From assembly GCF_030295745.1 (NCBI RefSeq), contig NZ_AP027291.1:5828001-5892000 (forward strand): a stretch of DNA of 64,000 bases, in the 5' to 3' direction. The position numbers were made by a program, and so were the translations under genes. A model generated the notes under the pieces. It was not told the DNA's origin. It saw only the letters and a program-made list of their open reading frames with translations, and searched no databases. Each line of letters begins with the position of its first letter. The first letter of the stretch is position 1. Source of the stretch: Mycolicibacterium sp. TUM20985. Its GTDB lineage: Bacteria; Actinomycetota; Actinomycetes; Mycobacteriales; Mycobacteriaceae. Of the stretch, positions 59,084 through 64,000 are shown piece by piece.

Positions 59084-59560
59084 TCACTGCACCCGCGCGG
59101 GTGCTGGCTCGTCCGCGTCGTCGTCCTCATCGTCGAGGTGGACGTCGTGCACGGTGACGTTGACCTCGGTCACCTGCAAACCAGTCATGCGTTCGATCGC
59201 GGCAATGACATTGCGACGCAACCCGTTCGCCAAATCGGTTATCGACACGCCGTACTGCGCGACGATGTCGATGTCCACTGCAGTCTGCGTCTCGCCCACC
59301 TCGACCGATACTCCCTGCGCGTGGTTCGTACTCGCGCCGGGGATGCGCTCGCGCAGCGCGCCGACGACGCGGGAGGCGCCGCCGCCGAGGCTGAAGACAC
59401 CGTGGACTTCCCGTGCCGCGATGCCGGCGATCTTGGAGACGACGGTGTCGGCGATCGTGGTCTTTCCCTGCGAACTCTCCAGCGTGGACTGGTTGCGCGA
59501 GTCGACGTCCTTCGAAGTGGCTGCCACGGCGGTGGCCGTCGATGGTTGCGTGCTTGTCAT
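59084..59560 (-). CDS. Asp23/Gls24 family envelope stress protein
   Basis: A 158-residue Asp23 protein. The head (residues 1-30) is Ser/Thr-rich; the domain begins GKTTIADTVVSKIAGIAAREVHGVFSLG, and continues VSVEVGETQTAVDIDIVAQYGVSITDLANGLRRNVIAAIERMTGL with VNVTVHDVHLDDE. Asp23 proteins gather at the membrane under alkaline or wall stress. It is the first gene of the minus-strand operon, divergent from an ECF sigma factor. Its ATG is at 59558-59560. Confidence 0.87.
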   Translation of the reverse strand: MTSTQPSTATAVAATSKDVDSRNQSTLESSQGKTTIADTVVSKIAGIAAREVHGVFSLGGGASRVVGALRERIPGASTNHAQGVSVEVGETQTAVDIDIVAQYGVSITDLANGLRRNVIAAIERMTGLQVTEVNVTVHDVHLDDEDDDADEPAPARVQ

Positions 59561-59639
59561 GTGTTTACGACTCCTTCAGTCTGCGATTGCTTACCTCTGT
59601 TAGTCGGTGTTCGGGCGTCGATCCGCATGTCCGACCGAG

Positions 59640-59655
59640 CGTGACCTATGTCACA
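59640..59655. promoter_or_regulatory. CRP/GlxR-like site in the divergent promoter
   Basis: CGTGA-N6-TCACA (59640-59655) differs by one base from the mycobacterial CRP consensus TGTGA-N6-TCACA. It lies between the Asp23 operon (start 59560) and the ECF sigma gene (start 59753), so cAMP-CRP could act on either. Confidence 0.6.
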
Positions 59656-59752
59656 TACTTGGCGGCTCCGTCAATTGGCGCGGTGATCCCGATTGCGCCC
59701 GCCACGTTCGGGTACTTCAGCTTGGGGCGGAGGGTCGATTGAGGAGCACGTG

Positions 59753-60328
59753 GTGACATACCGGCCGGAGGTGCTCGACCTACGGACTGCGGGTGATGGC
59801 TACCTTGCGAGCGCAGCGGCACTCGGTGACCGGGCGGCGTTCGAAGTCCTGGTACACCGACACGGTCCTTCGTTGTTCGGTTACGCCCGTCGAATGCTCG
59901 CCAACGAGAACGACGTCGCCGACGTCGTCCAAGACACGTTCGTCGCAGCTTGGCGCCAACTCGACGCGTACCGCGGCGGATCCGCGTTGCGGACGTGGCT
60001 TACCGCCATCTGCGCCCGCAAAGTCGTAGACACCTACCGCGTCAAACGGGCTCAACCCCTCGACGACCAACTCCTTGAAGCGTATCCGGCGACCGACATC
60101 GCCTCGGATCCGTTCGCCTCCGCGTCAACCACGGCCTTTCTCGCCGCGCTCGAAGCGGCGTTGGCCGAACTTCCGCCGCGGCAACGGGCATCATGGGTGT
60201 TGCGCGAAATCAACGAGATGAGTTTCCCGCAAATCGGCGACGCACTCGGTCTGAGTCCGGACGGCGCCCGCGGACATCACTTCCGCGCCACGGCAACGCT
60301 GAGGCACCGACTGGAGAGGTGGAGATGA
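59753..60328 (+). CDS. ECF sigma factor (sigma-70 family)
   Basis: A 191-residue ECF sigma factor. Region 2 is YARRMLANENDVADVVQDTFVAAWRQLDAYRGGSALRTWLTAICARKVVD; region 4 is LPPRQRASWVLREINEMSFPQIGDALGLSPDGARGHHFRATATL. No anti-sigma factor (zinc-finger ZAS) gene is adjacent; instead an Asp23-like gene overlaps the stop (ATGA). GTG starts at 59750 and 59753 both follow GAGGAG. It probably directs transcription of the envelope-stress locus, by inference from position. Confidence 0.88.
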   Translation: MTYRPEVLDLRTAGDGYLASAAALGDRAAFEVLVHRHGPSLFGYARRMLANENDVADVVQDTFVAAWRQLDAYRGGSALRTWLTAICARKVVDTYRVKRAQPLDDQLLEAYPATDIASDPFASASTTAFLAALEAALAELPPRQRASWVLREINEMSFPQIGDALGLSPDGARGHHFRATATLRHRLERWR

Positions 60329-60786
60329 CCGAAACCCGAGATCTCCTGTCGCAGGCCACTGACTTCATGCGACACCAGCCGGAACCCGGATGGGACGCCA
60401 TCGCCGACCGCGTCATCGCCGCCGTACGAGCGACGCCCCGCCACGGCGGTCGCCCATTGCGTGCTCAAGTCCCCCCCGGGGACGCGACTCCGGGCCACAC
60501 CTACATCAGCGAGCACGTGGTGCGCAGCGCCTTGGTGGTCGCTCTGAGACGGCGATACCTGTGCGTGCCCACCGCCATCGACTTCGACATCCCCGACGAC
60601 GCCATCCGTGCCGTCCACATCGAGGTCACCGGCAGCTACGGCACTGAATTGCTCAAACTGGGCGACCGCATCCGCGCCACCACGGTCGACACCATCGACG
60701 AACTGCTCGGGGCCTCCGCCAACGACCGTCGGCCCGTCGACGTCACCATCACCGACGTCGTCGCGGTCGACCCCCTGGAGATCTAG
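60325..60786 (+). CDS. Asp23-like protein coupled to the ECF sigma factor
   Basis: A 153-residue protein. The N-terminus LLSQATDFMRHQPEPGWDAIADRVIAAVRATPRHG and the part SALVVALRRRYLCVPTAIDFDIPDDAIRAVHIEVTGSYGTELLKLGDRIRATTVDTIDELLG fit the Asp23/Gls24 layout, ending VDVTITDVVAVDP. It overlaps the sigma gene by 4 nt, where one usually finds an anti-sigma factor. It could regulate or report to the sigma factor, but this is only suggested by position. Confidence 0.72.
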   Translation: MTETRDLLSQATDFMRHQPEPGWDAIADRVIAAVRATPRHGGRPLRAQVPPGDATPGHTYISEHVVRSALVVALRRRYLCVPTAIDFDIPDDAIRAVHIEVTGSYGTELLKLGDRIRATTVDTIDELLGASANDRRPVDVTITDVVAVDPLEI

Positions 60787-60830
60787 TCATTGAACGGCCG
60801 GGCCCGGTGTGAGCCGAGCGCGAGCGTCCG

Positions 60831-62594
60831 TCACAGGTCGAGTACGACGGTCTCGGAGGGTTGTGAACAACAGATCAGGATGTTTCCCTCGGCGGGCCGT
60901 TCCAAGGGTTCTGGGTCGTAGTGGACCGTCCCCGACAACAGCGCGGTCTCGCAGTTGTGACACACCCCGACGCGGCAGGACCACCGGGTCGGAACGTCGC
61001 ACGTCTCGGCGAACTCGAGCAGGCTGGTGCTTGGCGGTCCCCAGGGTGCCGACAGTCCGCTGCGCGCGAACTGAATCTCCGGCCCGGATCCTGGCGGTCC
61101 CACGGGTGGGTGCGGCGGAACGGACGTCGCAGCGATTCCGGGGGTGAGGGCGGCTGCGGCGCCGAAGATTTCGGTGTGCACACGGGAGGGATCCAGTCCG
61201 TAGGTCGCGAGGCCGGAGCTCAGTTCGGTCATGAAAGCCGACGGTCCGCAAAGATAGGCGTCCGCGTCGCGTGGAAGGCCCAGTCCGGCAATCGCTTCGA
61301 GCGACAGCCGACCCTGCTCGGTGAAGTCGAAACCGCGTCGGTCCGTCGACGTGGGACGGCTGTAGAAGACGTGAGAATGACTGTTGGGCAACTGGTTCAG
61401 GAGATCACGGCATTCTTCCGCAAACGGGTGCTCCTCCCCATTTCGGGCGCCGTGCAACCACCAGAGCGGACGTTCTGAGCGCGTCGCCACCAGCCAATGC
61501 AGCATCGAGAGCACCGGGGTGGCTCCCACACCTGCGGAGAGCAGGATGACCGGCGCATCCGCATCGCTCAGGAAGAAGGTGCCGCGTGGTGCGGCGACGT
61601 CGAGCAGATCACCGGGGTGGACGTGACCGTGGAGGTATCCGCTCGCCAAACCTCGCGGTTCCCGTTTGACGCTGATCCGGTAATCCGCGGACCCCGGCTC
61701 ATTCGACAGCGAGTAGTTGCGGATCAGCGGTGCGCCGTTCGGGTCGGGGAGAAGCCGGAGTGTGATCGACTGGCCGGGTGACCATTTCGGTAGGGGCGTG
61801 CCGTCGGGGGCGGTCAGCGAAACTGAGCGCACATGGTGACTTTCGTCGTGGACAGCGCTGACCCGCAGCGGGCGAAACCGGGTCCACGCCGGCGGTGGAC
61901 TAGTCGCGGCGGCCGTCAGGCCGACATTGCCCGTCGCCCCCGACGAGTTCTCGTTCTGCTCCGCCAGACTCCGCAGGGACGCTTGCCAGCCGGGGCTCAG
62001 GGCCGGCACGCGCAGCGCGCGTTGCAGGGCCTCGCGGGGATGGCCGGGCAGGTAGAGCAGGGCGTCGACCTCGGCGACCGACACCCCCTCGGGTCCGGAG
62101 CCGACCTTGACGATGTCTTGGCCAGCTTCCACTTCCCCTTCGGTGATGACCCGGCAGTAGAAACCGGGACGCCGATGGGAGACGAGCAGTGCCGCCATCC
62201 GCGGCTCGCCGATGCGCATGCCGGCGCGGTAACAGGTGACGCGTGGCTGGGTGACCTCGAAGACGGCCTGCCCAATCCGATACCGGTCTCCAATGCACAC
62301 CTCGTCGTCGGACAGGCCGTCGACGGTGAGGTTCTCCCCCAGCAGCCCGGGTGCCAGGTCGTCGCGGTCGAATACCTGCGCCCAGTGCCGGTAGGAGTCG
62401 AGTTGGTAGATCAGGACGGCGCGGTTCTCTCCACCGTGGCCGCCGAGGTCACCTTGGCCGTCGCCGTCGACGTTGAGCCGACGCACCATTCGGGGACCGG
62501 TCACCGGTTGTTTCCACGCGCCGGTGTAGACGGTCCGTTGCTTCCACTCGACATTCCTCGGCATGCCGACGTTCACCGACGTCAGTGTCGCCAT
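60831..62594 (-). CDS. MOSC domain-ferredoxin reductase fusion flavoprotein
   Basis: A 587-residue three-part protein. Residues about 1-225 are a MOSC domain with 3-alpha linker (YiiM-like; GENLTVDGLSDDEVCIGDRYRIG, TQPRVTCYRAGMRI with a Cys near residue 120). Residues about 240-470 form a flavin/NAD-binding reductase (IRNYSLSNEPG, AGVGATPVLSMLH, YLCGPSAFM). The C-terminal part has a plant-type 2Fe-2S motif WSCRVGVCHNCETALL with a fourth Cys in LICCS. MOSC proteins handle molybdenum-cofactor-bound sulfur; a fusion with its own electron chain suggests a self-contained Moco-dependent reductase similar in logic to mARC systems. Substrate unknown. ATG at 62592-62594. Confidence 0.85.
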   Translation of the reverse strand: MATLTSVNVGMPRNVEWKQRTVYTGAWKQPVTGPRMVRRLNVDGDGQGDLGGHGGENRAVLIYQLDSYRHWAQVFDRDDLAPGLLGENLTVDGLSDDEVCIGDRYRIGQAVFEVTQPRVTCYRAGMRIGEPRMAALLVSHRRPGFYCRVITEGEVEAGQDIVKVGSGPEGVSVAEVDALLYLPGHPREALQRALRVPALSPGWQASLRSLAEQNENSSGATGNVGLTAAATSPPPAWTRFRPLRVSAVHDESHHVRSVSLTAPDGTPLPKWSPGQSITLRLLPDPNGAPLIRNYSLSNEPGSADYRISVKREPRGLASGYLHGHVHPGDLLDVAAPRGTFFLSDADAPVILLSAGVGATPVLSMLHWLVATRSERPLWWLHGARNGEEHPFAEECRDLLNQLPNSHSHVFYSRPTSTDRRGFDFTEQGRLSLEAIAGLGLPRDADAYLCGPSAFMTELSSGLATYGLDPSRVHTEIFGAAAALTPGIAATSVPPHPPVGPPGSGPEIQFARSGLSAPWGPPSTSLLEFAETCDVPTRWSCRVGVCHNCETALLSGTVHYDPEPLERPAEGNILICCSQPSETVVLDL

Positions 62595-62626
62595 TGCGGT
62601 CTCCTCTCTTCGGGGTGGTCGACGGG

Positions 62627-62760
62627 CTACTCTCCGCGGTCGAGCTTCTCGCGTAGCTGGGTGTTGTCGGTGCGCAGCGCGGCGAGTTCACGGCGCAGCG
62701 GGTCGGTTTCCGGCCAAACTTGGCCCAACGCGAGCCCGGCCAGGTTGATCCGCGCTGCAG
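62627..62760 (-). pseudogene. Short coiled-coil reading frame, possible remnant
   Basis: On the minus strand, after an in-frame stop, about 44 codons read INLAGLALGQVWPETDPLRR followed by LRTDNTQLREKLDRGE and a TAG at 62627-62629. It has an amphipathic coiled-coil end but no ATG or good ribosome binding site. It could be the tail of a decayed gene or an alternative-start microprotein. I do not recognise a family. Confidence 0.3.
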
Positions 62761-62859
62761 GGGAGAGCTACCCGTCTGCCTCGCCGGCGGAATAATCGCT
62801 TCGGATCCACGCATCCTCGCTCAGTCGTGCTCATCATCCCGCAAGGCGATCCCTCAAGA

Positions 62860-62877
62860 CGAGTACTGCAGTACTCG
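62860..62877. promoter_or_regulatory. Perfect 18-bp palindrome
   Basis: CGAGTACTGCAGTACTCG at 62860-62877 is a perfect palindrome 57 bp before the small ORF at 62934. It is a candidate dimer operator. Its regulator is not identifiable here. Confidence 0.45.
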
Positions 62878-62933
62878 CGTCAGACTCGTCGACGCGCAGC
62901 ATGCCGGCGGTAGGCCTCGATGGGAGATGCACG

Positions 62934-63131
62934 ATGACCACTCTGGAGCAACACGCACTCGATTCCTTCTATGCGCTCGACAATGTTGAGACGATCAAGA
63001 TCCTTATGCCGCAAGCTGAGTGGGAGGCGGTGCGAAACGAGGAGTCCAAGGGTGGTCGGTGCAACTTCGAATGCTGCCGGTGCGCGCTAGCCCACCGCCG
63101 AGGAGCTGCCAAAGCTGGGCGGGGCACATGA
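62934..63131 (+). CDS. Short orphan protein, perhaps truncated
   Basis: A 65-residue frame, MTTLEQHALDSFYALDNVET at the start, then IKILMPQAEWEAVRNEESKG and a Cys-rich end (FECCRCAL). The N-terminal 50 residues look like a real protein start, but the last 20 (HRRGAAKAGRGT) look out of frame. A frameshift or deletion near 63070-63090 may have removed the rest. No confident family. Confidence 0.4.
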   Translation: MTTLEQHALDSFYALDNVETIKILMPQAEWEAVRNEESKGGRCNFECCRCALAHRRGAAKAGRGT

Positions 63132-63305
63132 TCCCGAGCGCAATGCTGGCGGGGAGAACGGATGTCGGGCTTCGATACCGCGGTGATCACCGACGGACTG
63201 ATCACGGTCATGTGCCTCGTGCGGCCGAGCCGATTAGGCTTAGATCACCGGTGGGTGCAGCCTCGACTCCGCTCCCCTGGATCAGGATCTGCTCCGAGGA
63301 GATGT

Positions 63306-64000
63306 ATGCGTCAGCGGCTGCCCAAATGGGCGACGGCGGGAATGGCGGCCATGTGCGTCGCGCTGCTGGTCAATGGATGTGAAGCACGGGTCTGGGGTAC
63401 GCCGCCGGCCGCCGACGACACGCCGCCGGCCACGGTCGTGACCCCGCCGGCCACGCTTCCCGTGCTGCCCGCAGCCCCGCCCGACCAGGCCGCCGCGCCA
63501 TTCGACGGGCTCGAAGCGCGGGTTCGTCAGGCTACCGCCGATGCGGCCGCGTCCGGGGCCACCATCGAGACGGTGGTGATGGACCGCGACACCGGCCAGA
63601 TCGTCTCCAATGGGGTCACCAAACCCTTCCCGATCGCGTCGGTGGTGAAGCTGTTCATCGCCGACGACCTGCTGCTGCAGCAGTCGACGGGGCAGACGAC
63701 ACTATCCGCGGCCGAACGCAAGTCACTCGACGTCATGCTTCGCTCCTCCGATGACAGCGCGGCCCAGATGTTCTGGGACCGCAGCGGCGGGAACGCCGTC
63801 ATCTCCCGCGTCAAGGCGCGGTATGGCTTGGCGGGCACGACCGCGCCCTACAACGGGCATTGGGACGTCACGCAAAGCACCGCAGGCGATCTCGTCCGGT
63901 ACTACGACATGCTGTTGGACGGCACCGGCGGGCTGCCCCCCGAGCAGGCCGTCGTCATCATGAGCAACCTCGCGCAATCCACGCCGACGGGAAGCGACGG
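63306..64000 (+). CDS. LppW-like lipoprotein with beta-lactamase-type fold (cut by window edge)
   Basis: An ATG at 63306 preceded by GAGGAG (63296-63301) opens a frame that runs out of the window. A signal peptide with lipobox LLVNGC predicts a lipid-anchored protein, followed by a Pro/Ala/Thr-rich linker. The domain contains an S-x-x-K element (ASVVKLF) and SSDDSAA, which resemble the active-site motifs of serine beta-lactamase/penicillin-binding folds, as in mycobacterial LppW. The third motif would be beyond the edge. Catalysis is not established. Confidence 0.78.
   Translation, partial: MRQRLPKWATAGMAAMCVALLVNGCEARVWGTPPAADDTPPATVVTPPATLPVLPAAPPDQAAAPFDGLEARVRQATADAAASGATIETVVMDRDTGQIVSNGVTKPFPIASVVKLFIADDLLLQQSTGQTTLSAAERKSLDVMLRSSDDSAAQMFWDRSGGNAVISRVKARYGLAGTTAPYNGHWDVTQSTAGDLVRYYDMLLDGTGGLPPEQAVVIMSNLAQSTPTGSD

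Noticed and set aside
59710..59715. GGGTAC before the ECF sigma gene as a SigF site
   Set aside because: The -35 position reads GATT only and the element is too weak to list with the others.
1..64000. tRNA, rRNA, CRISPR array, insertion sequence or prophage
   Set aside because: No cloverleaf-like sequence, repeat-spacer array, transposase or integrase reading frame was recognised in the intergenic regions or frames examined by eye.

Overview
The window is a 64-kb piece of a high-GC actinobacterial chromosome, most likely from a fast-growing Mycolicibacterium/Mycobacterium. This rests on content rather than on a search: an MPT63-family secreted protein, a fused HadA/HadB-type dehydratase, an LppW-like lipoprotein, F420-linked enzymes (DDN-type nitroreductase, LLM oxidoreductase, NpdG-like reductase), PASTA-type kinase, several GAF/PAS-ANTAR proteins, seven TetR regulators and typical mycobacterial SigF-type promoters. 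No tRNA, rRNA, CRISPR, transposase or prophage gene was seen. Most genes look intact; one AraC regulator is reduced to a C-terminal remnant, and both window edges cut genes (an ABC-F ATPase on the left, an LppW-like lipoprotein on the right).

Layout. 0-2.5 kb: partial ABC-F gene, a three-gene minus-strand operon of small envelope proteins with a duplicated domain, and a divergent LuxR-type regulator. 2.5-9.4 kb: GH6 glycosidase, esterase, AraC remnant, nitroreductase, manganese catalase, PUA/EVE-like protein, HadA/HadB fusion dehydratase and a PknB-like Ser/Thr kinase. 9.7-14.5 kb: a concentrated ANTAR locus with four putative RNA-binding ANTAR proteins (one an unusual alpha/beta-hydrolase fusion), a DUF4383 membrane protein and a 38-aa ORF. 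14.5-31.9 kb: oxidoreductases, a carotenoid oxygenase with divergent TetR, an MPT63-family protein, acyltransferase, flavin monooxygenase, epimerase, PLP enzyme, phospholipase D, hemerythrin and an MFS pump. 31.9-45.7 kb: TetR-controlled small clusters, an operon with a rifampicin-phosphotransferase-like architecture, a methyltransferase/PhyH pair and a lycopene-cyclase-family protein. 45.7-54.9 kb: glycolate-oxidase-like protein, ThrE exporter and a complete sugar uptake and cleavage operon (binding protein, permease, ATPase, two kinases, LacI repressor, class II aldolase). 55-60.8 kb: universal stress protein, a small secreted protein and an Asp23/Gls24 envelope-stress locus with a divergent ECF sigma factor. 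60.8-64 kb: a MOSC-reductase-ferredoxin fusion, a short orphan fragment and the partial lipoprotein.

The strongest thread is regulatory. Five intergenic sites carry GTTT, exactly 15 nt, then GGGTA(A/T), the mycobacterial SigF consensus. They precede the manganese catalase, the hydrolase-ANTAR fusion, the DUF4383/GAF-ANTAR/GAF-ANTAR operon, the MPT63-family protein and an epimerase. This suggests a general-stress regulon spread over about 17 kb, in which the ANTAR proteins could act as RNA-level antiterminators downstream of SigF. Regulator sites are also visible as inverted repeats for four TetR loci, the LacI-controlled sugar operon and, as a CRP/GlxR-like box, in the Asp23/ECF divergent promoter.
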